A DNA stretch of 64,000 nt from CAYMJA01 sp964391095 (GTDB lineage: Bacteria > Patescibacteriota > Minisyncoccia > Minisyncoccales > GWA2-38-27): positions 28,650 to 92,649 of the forward strand of contig CAYMJA010000001.1 of NCBI GenBank assembly GCA_964391095.1, in the 5' to 3' direction. The position numbers and the translations under genes were made by a program. The notes beneath the pieces are model-generated. The model had not been told where the DNA came from. It saw nothing but the letters and a program-made list of their open reading frames with translations, and did no database searches. Numbering within the stretch: the first letter of the stretch is position 1; each line of letters starts with the position of its first letter. Of the stretch, positions 16,305 to 25,056 are shown in pieces.

Positions 16305-16970
16305 TTAACGTGAGTAAAATTCGAAAATAGCAGAAATTTCTGCTGGCGGAATTATTTCTTCTGAAGACGGTTCGCTAATAATTTCTCCCTCCAATTTTTC
16401 AATATTAACTTTAATCCAAGAAGGAGGTTTATACTTTTTTAAAACTGTAGGAAGGTTTTGAAAAATAATTTTTTTACGGGAACGAGGATTCAAACTAATC
16501 TTATCGCCCTTTTTTGTCTGAAAAGAGGGAATATTAACCATCTTTCCATTAACTAAAAAATGATTATGGTTAATAATTTGATGGGCTTGACGACGAGAAG
16601 GAGTAAACCCCATTCTAAAAACCACATTATCTAAACGGCTTTCTAATTTTTTCACCAATAAAGCGCTTGTATCTTCCCCGCCCGCAACGCTTCGCGAAGC
16701 GATGCGGGTGGGTACCTTTCCTCGTTTTTCAAGAACTTCTTTTATATATTTTCTAAATTGTTTTTCTTCCAAATTATACCAAGCTTTTAATTTCTGTTTT
16801 TCTCTTAATTCCCTTCCATATTCAGAAATCGTCCTTCTTCTTCTCTTGCTTTTTATTCCTGGCGAATACGGTCTTGTTACCATTGAACACTTTGGCGATA
16901 AGCATCTCTCGCCTTTAAGAAAAAGTTTCTGCCCTAACTTTCTACAAATTTTACATTTATTACTTTTCAT
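16305..16970 (-). CDS. rpsD: Ribosomal protein uS4 with in-frame palindromic insert
   Basis: A 221-residue S4, an early 16S rRNA binder. It carries the zinc form of the N-terminus (CKICRKLG ... CLSPKC), then LVKKLESRLDNVVFRMGFTPSRRQAHQIINHNHFLVNG (the S4 RNA-binding domain). Residues around 88-99 (PTRIASRSVAGG) are encoded by a 36-bp palindrome and are not part of normal S4, which goes directly from RGK to the DTSALLVKKLE helix. A ~20-residue acidic C-terminal extension follows the usual end. Confidence 0.95.
   Translation of the reverse strand: MKSNKCKICRKLGQKLFLKGERCLSPKCSMVTRPYSPGIKSKRRRRTISEYGRELREKQKLKAWYNLEEKQFRKYIKEVLEKRGKVPTRIASRSVAGGEDTSALLVKKLESRLDNVVFRMGFTPSRRQAHQIINHNHFLVNGKMVNIPSFQTKKGDKISLNPRSRKKIIFQNLPTVLKKYKPPSWIKVNIEKLEGEIISEPSSEEIIPPAEISAIFEFYSR
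16677..16712. repeat. 36-bp palindromic element inside rpsD
   Basis: Arms 16677-16694 and 16695-16712 are inverted around CGCG with the pattern CCCGCAACGCTTCG / CGAAGCGATGCGGG. Length is exactly 12 codons, so the frame is kept. The same motif occurs in mpg (49496-49531) and, rearranged, in rplD (36731-36768). Confidence 0.85.
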
Positions 16971-16971
16971 A

Positions 16972-17424
16972 TCAAACTCTCCTCGCCTTAGGCGGTCTAC
17001 AACCGTTATGTGGTATTGGAGTTACATCTATAACAGAAGAAATACCTAAACCATGAGTAGCTAAAGACCTGATAGCTGATTCCCGACCAGACCCTATTCC
17101 TTTTACTAAAACCGTTACCTGTTCTACTCCTAATTTTTTAGCAGCTAAGGTTAATGCTTCAGCTACTTTTGAGGCAGCAAAAGGTGTAGCTTTTTTTGTT
17201 CCCTTAAACCCAATAGAACCTGCACTAGCCCAAGTTAAAACATTTCCCTGTAAATCGGTTAAAGTAATTATGGTGTTATTGTAAGAGGAAGAAATATAAA
17301 TTTTTCCCTCTTTTGTTTCGGGGATAACTGAAACCTTGGGCTCTTTTTTCATTCCCGCCTCTATAGTTTCTCTTTCTTTTAATATCTCTTCTTTGGTTTT
17401 TTCTACTATACGTTTCTTACCCAT
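16972..17424 (-). CDS. rpsK: Ribosomal protein uS11
   Basis: 150 residues; the first ~30 are a charged extension, then the standard core: GKIYISSSYNNTIITLTDLQGNVLTWASAGSIGFKGTKKATPFAAS and VLVKGIGSGRESAIRSL. The end THGLGISSVIDVTPIPHNGCRPPKARRV is canonical. It lies between rpsM and rpsD with 2-bp and 1-bp gaps. Confidence 0.96.
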   Translation of the reverse strand: MGKKRIVEKTKEEILKERETIEAGMKKEPKVSVIPETKEGKIYISSSYNNTIITLTDLQGNVLTWASAGSIGFKGTKKATPFAASKVAEALTLAAKKLGVEQVTVLVKGIGSGRESAIRSLATHGLGISSVIDVTPIPHNGCRPPKARRV

Positions 17425-17426
17425 GT

Positions 17427-17816
17427 TTATTTGGGTTCTGGAGCAGCTCTTTTCCCTGATCCCACTGTCTTTCTTATATTTCCCCGAACAGTCCTGTTGT
17501 TAGTTCTGGTCCTTTGACCTCTAACCGGCAATCCTTTGGCATGACGAATTCCCCGCCAAGAACCAATCTCGCGCAATCTTTTAATATTCAACATTACTTC
17601 TCTTCGAAGTTCTCCTTCGGTTTTATATTTCTTTTCAATAATATCTTTTAGTCTATTGATTTGCTCCGGGGTCAAGTCAGAAGCACGTTGATTAGGCTTA
17701 ATACCCGCTTCTGCTAAAATTTTCCTACTCAAAACTAACCCTATACCATATATATGAGTTAAAGCCGTCTCTATTTGTTTTTGTTCAGGAATATTAATCC
17801 CAGCAATACGCGGCAT
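17427..17816 (-). CDS. rpsM: Ribosomal protein uS13
   Basis: 129 residues from the ATG at 17814-17816 (MPRIAGINIPEQKQIETALTHIYGIG), the canonical start. A longer frame would overlap rpmJ and is rejected. The helix-two-turn-helix core and the basic tail RGQRTRTNNRTVRG are normal. The start lies 4 bp after the rpmJ stop. Confidence 0.96.
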   Translation of the reverse strand: MPRIAGINIPEQKQIETALTHIYGIGLVLSRKILAEAGIKPNQRASDLTPEQINRLKDIIEKKYKTEGELRREVMLNIKRLREIGSWRGIRHAKGLPVRGQRTRTNNRTVRGNIRKTVGSGKRAAPEPK

Positions 17817-17820
17817 AGAT

Positions 17821-17934
17821 TTATCCTTGGCGCTGTTTATGTTTAGGGTTTTTACAAACCACATATACCCTTCCTTTACGCCTCACAATTTTGCAACTTT
17901 TGCAAATTTTTTTTACTGAAGAGCGAACCTTCAT
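17821..17934 (-). CDS. rpmJ: Ribosomal protein bL36
   Basis: A 37-codon gene between infA and rpsM. Reading 17934 to 17821 gives an opening MKVRSSVKKICKSCKIV, then RRKGRVYVVCKNPKHKQRQG. The zinc ligands C-x2-C, C and H are all present, so this is the zinc-binding form. Neighbours match the usual infA-rpmJ-rpsM-rpsK order. Confidence 0.96.
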   Translation of the reverse strand: MKVRSSVKKICKSCKIVRRKGRVYVVCKNPKHKQRQG

Positions 17935-17938
17935 ATTT

Positions 17939-18163
17939 TTACTTGCCTCTATAGACTATTCTGCCTCGATTCTCATCATAGGGGCTTATTTCAACTATTA
18001 CTTTATCACCGGGTAAAATCTTAATTCGATAAATTCTTAATCTTCCGGCTAAATGAGCGATTATTTCTTTTCCTTCATCTAACCTTACTCGAAAATGAGT
18101 ACTTGGTAAGGACTCTAAAACAACACCGTTTTTTCGATAAACATTTTTATTAGACTTTCCCAT
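17939..18163 (-). CDS. infA: Translation initiation factor IF-1
   Basis: A 74-residue OB-fold protein that blocks the ribosomal A site during initiation. The core VVLESLPSTHFRVRLDEGKEIIAHLAGRLRIYRIKILPGDKVIVEISPYD is standard; the N-terminus is a few residues longer and more basic than usual (MGKSNKNVYRKNG). It precedes rpmJ by 4 bp. Confidence 0.95.
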   Translation of the reverse strand: MGKSNKNVYRKNGVVLESLPSTHFRVRLDEGKEIIAHLAGRLRIYRIKILPGDKVIVEISPYDENRGRIVYRGK

Positions 18164-18198
18164 TTAGATAATTGATTAGTTTAACAAGGTTCTTTTGA

Positions 18199-19503
18199 CT
18201 AGTCAACCCCGTTAGAAATCCTTAAATTTAATTCAATTTTATCAAGGTTTTCTGGAATCTTTTTTCTCCAAATAGGCCAAGATTTTATCTCAATTTTAGT
18301 TATCTGAGAATGGTTTTCCAAAAATATTTTGGCTTCTTTAAAAGATTTGCCTAAGAGAGCTTTTTTAATTTCTGTGAGGTTAACATCTGAATAAATTTTA
18401 GCTCTAATTTTTAAATTTAGAATAACCTTCTCCGATTTTACATCCACTGATTCAGGGGAATAATTGATTTCTAAGCTTTCTTCCTGAAGTTTTTTACCTT
18501 CAGGAATATTTAAACTAATAAAACTTTTAGCAAACCCTTCTATATCTGCTTTCTGAAATCCCAGTCCTTTGGAGCTAATTCTAACTTGGTAATTAAAGAA
18601 TTCGGCTTCGGTATTGGCTTCCACAGAAGTACTGCTTTCTATAATTTCTTGAGATATTGTTTCGTCTAATGAGATAAAATCTAAAGGAAGAGCTGCTTTT
18701 AAAAAATCCCTGCTTTCTTTTTTCAATTTCTCAGTTAAAGCATTCTCAGCTTTTTCCAGGTCCTCTTGAGTAACTTGAGAAACTTTGCCCCTAAAACCGC
18801 CAGTCATCGAAGTAAAAGATTTTCCATAAAAACTAGTATATCTTGGGGTTCCGGCAAATCCAGGAATAGAAAAGGTGGAAGGACCGATGCTATATTCTTC
18901 CCCTGCTTCGGCTGCTCGAACCTTTATATCAGTATAACTCGGAATAAGCTTTCCTTTTTCGTATATTCCCCCTGGAATTATCTCTCTCTTAACCGACCTA
19001 AATAATTTTCCCTCAGTAGAAACAAATCGAGTATTAGAAAGCAAGGCCTGAGAAAGCGTAGAATAAGCATTATAAACCCGAATTACGCCTTCTGCTTTTT
19101 CTTCTTTCAATGTTTTACCGGAAGCGGAAAATTCTTGAGAAGAAAATTTTTCATCCATCAAAACCTTTCCAGGGATAACTCTATCTTTTACCCAGATAGA
19201 GGGTTGAAACTGATCATAATTTGAATCAATAGTACCCGTCTCTTCAAAGTTTAAAGTTTCGGCTTCTGGCCAAATGTCAATCTTTGCTTTAGAAAAAAAG
19301 AAAAAACCTGAAACTCCTATCAAGATTAAAATAAAAGAACATAAAATAAAACCCCTTAAAAGAAATCTTTTATCTCCAAAAATTTTAGGGGAAATTTTAG
19401 GCCCGTGCCTTTTTTCCAAGTTTTTTTCTGCCACTTTCTTCCGTTTAAAATCTTGAGAGGTTTTTATTTTTTGAGGAGGTATAATATCAAAAAATTTCTT
19501 CAT
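18199..19503 (-). CDS. Membrane-anchored protein with baseplate-J-like repeats
   Basis: A 434-residue protein with a basic cytoplasmic N-terminus, one transmembrane helix at about residues 50-71 and a large extracytoplasmic part. The central region (GVIRVYNAYSTLSQALLSNTRFVSTEGKLFRS ... AGEEYSIGPSTFSIPGFAGTPRY) resembles the baseplate J/gp47-like fold common in Patescibacteria surface proteins; this is a pattern-based judgement. Function unknown. It lies between alaS and infA. Confidence 0.7.
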   Translation of the reverse strand: MKKFFDIIPPQKIKTSQDFKRKKVAEKNLEKRHGPKISPKIFGDKRFLLRGFILCSFILILIGVSGFFFFSKAKIDIWPEAETLNFEETGTIDSNYDQFQPSIWVKDRVIPGKVLMDEKFSSQEFSASGKTLKEEKAEGVIRVYNAYSTLSQALLSNTRFVSTEGKLFRSVKREIIPGGIYEKGKLIPSYTDIKVRAAEAGEEYSIGPSTFSIPGFAGTPRYTSFYGKSFTSMTGGFRGKVSQVTQEDLEKAENALTEKLKKESRDFLKAALPLDFISLDETISQEIIESSTSVEANTEAEFFNYQVRISSKGLGFQKADIEGFAKSFISLNIPEGKKLQEESLEINYSPESVDVKSEKVILNLKIRAKIYSDVNLTEIKKALLGKSFKEAKIFLENHSQITKIEIKSWPIWRKKIPENLDKIELNLRISNGVD

Positions 19504-19547
19504 AACTTAATTTTACCTTGTTAAAAATTTGCTGACAAGTTCATGTA

Positions 19548-21248
19548 TTAGGCAACAGAACGATTTTCTAAAATCGCTCGGATTCTTCTTACGCCTCCGC
19601 CGGAGCTTTCCTCTTTTATAATTTTAAAATGGCCTAATTCTGAGGTTCTTTTTATATGAGGTCCGGCACAAATCTCTTTTGAGAAACTCCCAATTGAATA
19701 AACTGTTACTCTCTCAGGATACTTTTCCTTGAAAAATGCCAGAGCTCCAGATTTTAAGGCATCCTTATAGGACATTTCCTCTTTTTTTACCTCTAAATCT
19801 TCTTTAATTTTCTGATTGACAATATTCTCAACTTTTTTAATTTCTTTTTCATTCATTTTCTGAGGATGAGAAAAATCAAAACGAAGTCGTTGAGGAGTAA
19901 TATCAGAACCCATCTGTTTAATATGCCTTCCCAAAACCTCTCTCAATGCCTGGTGTAATAAATGAGTGGCAGTATGCAGTTTTGTTGCTTCATAGGCTGC
20001 TTCTTTTCCCACCCCGCCAAATTTACTTTTAGCCCCAGCCCGTGAGATTTCTTGGTGTCTTTTAAACGCTTCTTGAAACTCTTTGTCATCAACCCTTAAA
20101 CCCTTTTCTTCTGCCAATTCTTCGGTAAGCTCCCAAGGAAATCCATAACTCTGATAAAGGTTAAATGCTTCCTCCCCGGTAATGTCCTTGTTCTTTTTAA
20201 TTAGTTTATCAAATTCTTTCAGTCCCTTTTCTAAGGTCATTCCGAATTTTTCCTCCTCTTTCTGAATAACAGTCAAGATATCTGCCTCATTAGATTTAAC
20301 CTCGGGATAAATATCTTGATACATCTCTATAACTTTCTGAGCCAAAGGAATTAAGAAGCCCTTTGGCGTCTTTAAAAGTTTTCCATAACGAATCGCTCTT
20401 CTCAATAATCTCCTTAAAACATAACCCTGCTCAACATTTGAAGGAAAAACCCCTTCGGCCGCTAAAAAAACTGAACTTTTAATATGGTCGGCAATAATAC
20501 GAAAAGGTTTAGGATTAAGCTTATAGGATTTAGTGGCATTTTTTTTAATTTCAGAAATAATCGGCTCAAATAAATCTGTTTCGAAAACAGACGGCTTTTG
20601 TTGAACAACCATAGCTAATCTCTCAAGGCCCATTCCAGTATCAACTCCTTTTTGTTTCAAAGGTGTCAGTTTTTTATCTCGGCTTTGATAGTATTCGTTA
20701 AAAACTAAATTCCACAATTCTACGCCATTTACATAAATTTCAGTTGTCGGACCACAGGGTCCTTCTCTTCCGGTGGGACCCCAGAAATTATCTTCTCTGC
20801 CAAATTTTTTGATTTTTGTTTTTGAAATGCCTAAATCCTGCCAGATTTTCTCCGATTCTTTATCCTCCGGAATTTGCCCATCACCTGCAAAAACAGAAAC
20901 ATAATCAATTTTCAAACCAACCTCTTTTGTTATAAATTGGTAGGCAAATTCAATGGCTTCTTTTTTAAAGTAATTTCCGAAACTAAAATTTCCCAGCATT
21001 TCAAGAAAGGTTAAATGGGTTTCATCCCCTACTTCTTCTATATCCGAAGTCCTAAAACATTTCTGGCAGGATGTAACTCTATTTCCATAAGGAGATGGCT
21101 CTCCTAAAAAATATTTTTTAAATTGCTGCATTCCAGCCGTAACAAACAAAACACTAGAGTCGATGGGTAATAAAGAAGATGAGGACACAATCTTATGCCC
21201 TCTTTTTTCAAAAAAGTCTAAAAAAGATTTACGAAGTTCATTGTTCAT
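19548..21248 (-). CDS. alaS: Alanine-tRNA ligase, compact form
   Basis: 566 residues against ~875 for E. coli. The class II catalytic core is complete (LRKSFLDFFEKRGHKIVSSSSLLP at the start; GDETHLTFLEMLGNFSFG; TGMGLERLAMVVQ), and the tRNA-recognition helices follow. The editing domain is present with HTATHLLHQ and CAGPHIKRT zinc ligands. The beta-barrel that usually links the two and the C-terminal C-Ala oligomerisation domain are missing; the chain ends shortly after the editing motif SSGGGVRRIRA. Mistranslation of Ala to Ser/Gly should still be corrected. Confidence 0.94.
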   Translation of the reverse strand: MNNELRKSFLDFFEKRGHKIVSSSSLLPIDSSVLFVTAGMQQFKKYFLGEPSPYGNRVTSCQKCFRTSDIEEVGDETHLTFLEMLGNFSFGNYFKKEAIEFAYQFITKEVGLKIDYVSVFAGDGQIPEDKESEKIWQDLGISKTKIKKFGREDNFWGPTGREGPCGPTTEIYVNGVELWNLVFNEYYQSRDKKLTPLKQKGVDTGMGLERLAMVVQQKPSVFETDLFEPIISEIKKNATKSYKLNPKPFRIIADHIKSSVFLAAEGVFPSNVEQGYVLRRLLRRAIRYGKLLKTPKGFLIPLAQKVIEMYQDIYPEVKSNEADILTVIQKEEEKFGMTLEKGLKEFDKLIKKNKDITGEEAFNLYQSYGFPWELTEELAEEKGLRVDDKEFQEAFKRHQEISRAGAKSKFGGVGKEAAYEATKLHTATHLLHQALREVLGRHIKQMGSDITPQRLRFDFSHPQKMNEKEIKKVENIVNQKIKEDLEVKKEEMSYKDALKSGALAFFKEKYPERVTVYSIGSFSKEICAGPHIKRTSELGHFKIIKEESSGGGVRRIRAILENRSVA

Positions 21249-21252
21249 TGCT

Positions 21253-21774
21253 TTAGCTGTATCTGTCCGCTACTACTGAGGCAATATAGGCCTCTGGTTT
21301 AATTTTGGGCTCAAATCCATTGCCCCGAATAAGTCCGGTTAATTCTTTTATCATATCTTTTGTTTGACCATTTTCACCAATATCAGCATGGATGTAACGG
21401 AATTGATAACGAAAATCTTTGCTTTTCAATTTCTGGATTTTCTTCGTGAAATTCTCTCTTAAAAACAAAGCAAAATCACAAGATAATAAAACCTCTTGTA
21501 AAATGCGATTTCTCCAATTAACAAATCTTTTATTAAAGTTAGAAGAATATTTTACTTTCTTAAGAAAAAATCTTCCTCCTTCGCCTACTCTCAAAATCGC
21601 CACAGCTACCGGAAAATGCGGCTCATTTCCCGAGGAAGAATCACAGCCGACAATAATATCATAGAATTTCTCTGGTTTTTCTAACATATAATTTATCATC
21701 TCCTCCATCACTTTTTCGGCTGTTAAATTTCCTCGGGTTGGATTAAAAAAATGACCTTGCAAAGTTTTTTCCAT
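21253..21774 (-). CDS. YkuK-like (DUF458) RNase H-fold protein
   Basis: 173 residues. DIIVGCDSSSG supplies a first acidic strand typical of an RNase H-like fold, and the second half contains YIHADIGENGQTKDMIKELTGLIRGNGFEPKIKPEAYIASVVADRY, which matches the conserved end of YkuK-family proteins. Biochemical role is not established for the family. It precedes alaS by 4 bp and so is probably co-expressed with it. Confidence 0.8.
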   Translation of the reverse strand: MEKTLQGHFFNPTRGNLTAEKVMEEMINYMLEKPEKFYDIIVGCDSSSGNEPHFPVAVAILRVGEGGRFFLKKVKYSSNFNKRFVNWRNRILQEVLLSCDFALFLRENFTKKIQKLKSKDFRYQFRYIHADIGENGQTKDMIKELTGLIRGNGFEPKIKPEAYIASVVADRYS

Positions 21775-21881
21775 AACAAAAACACTTTAACATATCTTAA
21801 GAAAAAATCAACCCCGCTCTCTATAGTATATTTTATATCAATAATTAAATATGTTTAAAACCTCAATTTAAACACTCACTT

Positions 21882-22664
21882 TTAAACACTCACTACTTTG
21901 ATTATCTCAATAAACTCTTTGGCGTTTAAAGAGGCTCCTCCGACAAGAAGCCCTTGAAGATGGGCTTCTTTTATATAAGCAGCGGCATTTTTACTATTTA
22001 CACTACCTCCATAAAGAATTCTAATCTTTTTAGCAATTGGAGAACTATAAAGTTTAGTAATAATCTTTCTAATAAGCAAACCTATTTTCTGGCTTTCTTC
22101 AACACCACAAGCTTTCCCTGTCCCAATGGCCCAAATAGGTTCATAAGCAATAATGATTTTAGAAAATTTAGCTTTTGAAACGCCCTTAAGGTTAAAAATG
22201 AGCTGATTCCTTAAAACTTTTTCAGTATTTCCTTGCTCTCTCTCTTTTTTGGCTTCACCAATACATAAAATAGGACTCATTTTAGCTTTAATGACAGCCC
22301 TTAATTTTTTGTTTATTATTTCGTCGGTTTCCTGAAAATATCTTCGCCTCTCAGAATGGCCGATAATAACATATTGACAAGCTAAATCCAAAAGCTGGTC
22401 CGGAGAAATTTCACCCGTATAAGCCCCTTTTTGTTCCCAAAAACAATTCTGCGAGCCAAGGACAAGTTTTCCTCCGCCCGTTTTTTGACGGGCGGAGGAA
22501 AGGGCTCCTAAAATAGGAAGGTAAATAAAGGGCGGACAAATAACTACCTCGACTTTTTTGAAATCTCTCAACCCTTTTTTAACTGAATTAAAGAGACATT
22601 TAGCTTCACTTACGGTTAAGGGATTCATTTTCCAGTTGGCAATAACTAAGGGTTTCATATTCAT
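21882..22664 (-). CDS. tpiA: Triosephosphate isomerase with in-frame palindromic insert
   Basis: A 260-residue TIM barrel interconverting DHAP and glyceraldehyde 3-phosphate. Catalytic residues are all visible: NWKMN (Lys), IIGHSERR (His) and AYEPIWAIGTGK (Glu), with the phosphate loop LYGGSVN. The stretch SSARQKTGGGK near residues 55-65 is encoded by a 34-bp palindrome and has no counterpart in other TIMs. The start codon overlaps the galT stop as ATGA. Confidence 0.95.
   Translation of the reverse strand: MNMKPLVIANWKMNPLTVSEAKCLFNSVKKGLRDFKKVEVVICPPFIYLPILGALSSARQKTGGGKLVLGSQNCFWEQKGAYTGEISPDQLLDLACQYVIIGHSERRRYFQETDEIINKKLRAVIKAKMSPILCIGEAKKEREQGNTEKVLRNQLIFNLKGVSKAKFSKIIIAYEPIWAIGTGKACGVEESQKIGLLIRKIITKLYSSPIAKKIRILYGGSVNSKNAAAYIKEAHLQGLLVGGASLNAKEFIEIIKVVSV
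22468..22501. repeat. 34-bp palindromic element inside tpiA
   Basis: TTTCCTCCGCCCGT (22468-22481) pairs perfectly with ACGGGCGGAGGAAA (22488-22501), 6-nt loop. It is translated without breaking the frame. Confidence 0.85.
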
Positions 22665-23725
22665 TGTTTGCGTAAATAGGCTGCTGCTGCTTCTGGCTCA
22701 ATCGTTGAAATTTCCATTTGGGTTCCGATTTCAAACCCAGCCAAAACAGCTGTTTTTGGTAAAATCGTCCAATGCCAATGATAACAGTCGTATTTTCTGT
22801 TATCAGAAGGAGCGGTATGCAAATAAAAATTATAAGGGGGATTATTGAGGGCTTTAAAAAGTTTACTCAAGGTTTTCTGAAAGGCCTCGGCAAGGCTCCA
22901 CTTTTCTTCTTCTGTTATCTGTTCAAAATAAGATAAGTGCTTTTTTGGTGAAACAATAACTTGAAAAGCGGTTTTGGAAGCAAAAGGACATACTACTAAA
23001 AAATCTTTATTTTCAAAAACAATTCTTTTTTTAACTTTCCTTTCCCATTCGTTCATTTGACAATAAACACATTTTTCATGTTTTTTATAATAATTTTGAG
23101 AATTTGAGAGTGCCCCTTGAAGGTCAACATCAATAAGGGGAGTAGTAATTATTTGAGAATGAGGATGGGCAATAGAAGCCCCTGCTTCTCTGCCATGATT
23201 ATGAAAAATAGAAATATGGTTAACAAATTTTTTAGGCATTAAATCTAAATATCGGAACTGATAAGCATCAAATACTTCTTTTATTTGGTCTATTGAAAAT
23301 TGAGCCATTTGTTTTTCGTGGTCGCGAGTAACTATCACCTCATGATAACCAACGGCATTCATCTTCTGATATAACTTCCCCTCGGTCTGCTTATCTAACT
23401 TATGGAAAGGCATAAAAGCTGGATATTTATTAGGAAAAACAATAACTGTCCAATTTTTAGGAATCTCTTGCCAGTTTTTAAAGGAAAATTTTTTTCCTTT
23501 GGCAATAATTAGGGTCGGTTTTGCTTGAGTAGTAATTTGGCAAAAGGGACAAGTTTTTTTGGAAACTTTTTCGCTGGTTGTTTTCTCTTTTTTAAAACTT
23601 TCCGGCCTTTTAGCCCTACCGGTAGCGATAACAACCCAATTTCCGCTTGCTAAATCCAGTCTTAGTTCTGAAGAAAATTTTGGTTCTTTGCCCTCTGCTT
23701 TTTTTAATTTAGATTTTTTTGACAT
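22661..23725 (-). CDS. galT: Galactose-1-phosphate uridylyltransferase (HIT superfamily)
   Basis: 354 residues. The active-site histidine motif HPHSQ (AGASIAHPHSQIITT) and the zinc cysteines (CPFC, CVYC) are present; the C-terminal half repeats the HIT-like fold with the HWHWTILPK segment. It exchanges UMP between UDP-glucose and galactose-1-phosphate, or acts on related sugar phosphates. It overlaps the glycosyltransferase gene upstream by 17 bp and tpiA downstream by 4 bp, so it is in one operon with them. Confidence 0.9.
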   Translation of the reverse strand: MSKKSKLKKAEGKEPKFSSELRLDLASGNWVVIATGRAKRPESFKKEKTTSEKVSKKTCPFCQITTQAKPTLIIAKGKKFSFKNWQEIPKNWTVIVFPNKYPAFMPFHKLDKQTEGKLYQKMNAVGYHEVIVTRDHEKQMAQFSIDQIKEVFDAYQFRYLDLMPKKFVNHISIFHNHGREAGASIAHPHSQIITTPLIDVDLQGALSNSQNYYKKHEKCVYCQMNEWERKVKKRIVFENKDFLVVCPFASKTAFQVIVSPKKHLSYFEQITEEEKWSLAEAFQKTLSKLFKALNNPPYNFYLHTAPSDNRKYDCYHWHWTILPKTAVLAGFEIGTQMEISTIEPEAAAAYLRKQ

Positions 23726-24461
23726 ATTTATGAGTGATTAAGTTCCACCTTATCTTAAGTAAATCAAATCCCATTTTTATCATCCCTTTGAATTTCACCT
23801 TACTCTCGGGATCATTTACCCAAACAACTGGAATCTCTTTAATTCTATAGCCTAATTTTTTTCCGATTATTAAAATTTCAGGGTCAAAAGCCCAGCGATT
23901 AATTTTGCATCTTGGAAAAATATCGTTTACTGCTTTAAGAGTAAATCCCTTAAAACCACATTGACTATCCCAAACTCCCCAAAGACCAACAATTATTTGA
24001 ACCAGTAAGTTAAATACATTCCCCACTACTCTTCTAGACCATGACTGAGGATTAGCAATAACGGCTTCTTTCACATCTCTAGAGCCGATTACAATGTCAT
24101 AACCTTTTTCAAAATAAGGTAATATCTTTTCGACCTGATCGATTGAGGTTGAATTATCAGCATCAATAAATAACCGATATTTTCCTTTTGCTTTTAGCAT
24201 TCCCTGCCGAACAACAAAACCCTTGCCATGATTTTCTTTATTGTCAATCAATTCCAAATTCCTAATTCTTGATTTCAAATCTCTCACAACCTTAGCTGTT
24301 TCATCTTTTGAGCCGTCATTAACAACAATAATTTCGTAAGAAGCTTGTCCTGAGCCCGATGAAGGATAAGTTTGTTTTCTTAAATATTTATCAATTTCAA
24401 TTAGAGTTTTAGGCAAGCGCCTTTCTTCATTATAAGCTGGAATAATAATTGATAAGTACAT
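23709..24461 (-). CDS. Family 2 glycosyltransferase, dolichyl/polyprenyl-phosphate sugar synthase type
   Basis: 250 residues with the GT-A opening SIIIPAYNEERRLPKTL, the EIIVVNDGSKDET strand and a DADNSTS metal motif. The GSRDVKEAVIANPQSWSRRVVGNVFNL and CGFKGFTLKA segments match polyprenyl-phosphate mannosyl/glucosyl transferases. No C-terminal membrane helices. It likely loads a sugar onto a lipid carrier for surface glycans. Residues 38-45 (SSGSGQAS) interrupt an otherwise conserved strand and are encoded by a short repeat element. Confidence 0.88.
   Translation of the reverse strand: MYLSIIIPAYNEERRLPKTLIEIDKYLRKQTYPSSGSGQASYEIIVVNDGSKDETAKVVRDLKSRIRNLELIDNKENHGKGFVVRQGMLKAKGKYRLFIDADNSTSIDQVEKILPYFEKGYDIVIGSRDVKEAVIANPQSWSRRVVGNVFNLLVQIIVGLWGVWDSQCGFKGFTLKAVNDIFPRCKINRWAFDPEILIIGKKLGYRIKEIPVVWVNDPESKVKFKGMIKMGFDLLKIRWNLITHKYVKKI
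24337..24366. repeat. Short repeat element inside the glycosyltransferase gene
   Basis: Around 24341-24366 the sequence (GAAGCTTGTCCTGAGCCCGA) encodes SGSGQAS in the reading strand, an interruption between the QTYP and YEIIVVNDG blocks that join directly in relatives. Confidence 0.6.
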
Positions 24462-24526
24462 ATCCTATTGTTTAATCTATTATAACAAAAAAAAGAATAA
24501 AGAGTAGTGGAAATAAATAAAAAAAG

Positions 24527-24548
24527 GGGGCTCTTTTGATTGAGCCCC
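24527..24548 (-). terminator. Terminator of gene 24602
   Basis: GGGGCTC (24527-24533) pairs with GAGCCCC (24542-24548); on the minus strand it is followed by a run of seven T. It isolates gene 24602-24988 from the glycosyltransferase operon. Confidence 0.85.
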
Positions 24549-24601
24549 TTATTGTTGGGTTAGAGAAAATGGGTTTTATTAGGGAAGAAATTGCGTTTCT
24601 A

Positions 24602-24988
24602 TCAGCGAACTATTTGTAGTACTTGCACTTTCGTCTTCTCTGTCGCCAGACCCCTCAGAAGTGGACCTACTACTGTTTTCAAGGTTTGTCTCAACCTCTT
24701 GTCATTGTCAAAGTCCTCAGGACCCAGGACCAAAGACATCCCTCTTTTTGAAGCTCCGGCAAAAACCCCTTTTTCTGAGATTTCCACCCGGCTAGTTTCT
24801 GCTATTCCTGCTGTCTTGGCATCCCACCCACTCGCTGGATAAATATCAATCTCTATTCCATCCTTGGCCATTTGGATTAGTCCGGAGAAGAGTTTCTTCA
24901 GCTCTTCTACCTTCTTTGTACTTGTTAGCCCCTTTTCCTCACCAATCATTTCATTAACCCCATTAAGTATTTCGGCTACGCTTTTCAT
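24602..24988 (-). CDS. Hypothetical soluble protein (128 aa)
   Basis: Not recognised. The N-terminal half is helical and charged (MKSVAEILNGVNEMIGEEKG ... KKVEELKKLFSGLIQMAKDG); the second half holds strand-like pieces (GMSLVLGPEDF, KVQVLQIVR). No signal peptide or membrane segment. An AAGGGGGG purine tract lies just before the ATG. The gene has its own near-consensus promoter within the 3' end of map and its own terminator, like the other small orphan genes of this window. Confidence 0.75.
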   Translation of the reverse strand: MKSVAEILNGVNEMIGEEKGLTSTKKVEELKKLFSGLIQMAKDGIEIDIYPASGWDAKTAGIAETSRVEISEKGVFAGASKRGMSLVLGPEDFDNDKRLRQTLKTVVGPLLRGLATEKTKVQVLQIVR

Positions 24989-25028
24989 AATTTTCCCCCC
25001 CTTCTCTTATTAAATTGTTAATATCTAT

Positions 25029-25056
25029 ATTATACACCTACATCTAAATTTGTCAA
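25029..25056 (-). promoter_or_regulatory. Near-consensus promoter inside the 3' end of map
   Basis: On the minus strand TTGACA (25051-25056), 16-nt spacer, TATAAT (25029-25034). These bases also encode the last residues of Map (LTNLDVGV). It drives gene 24602-24988. Confidence 0.85.
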
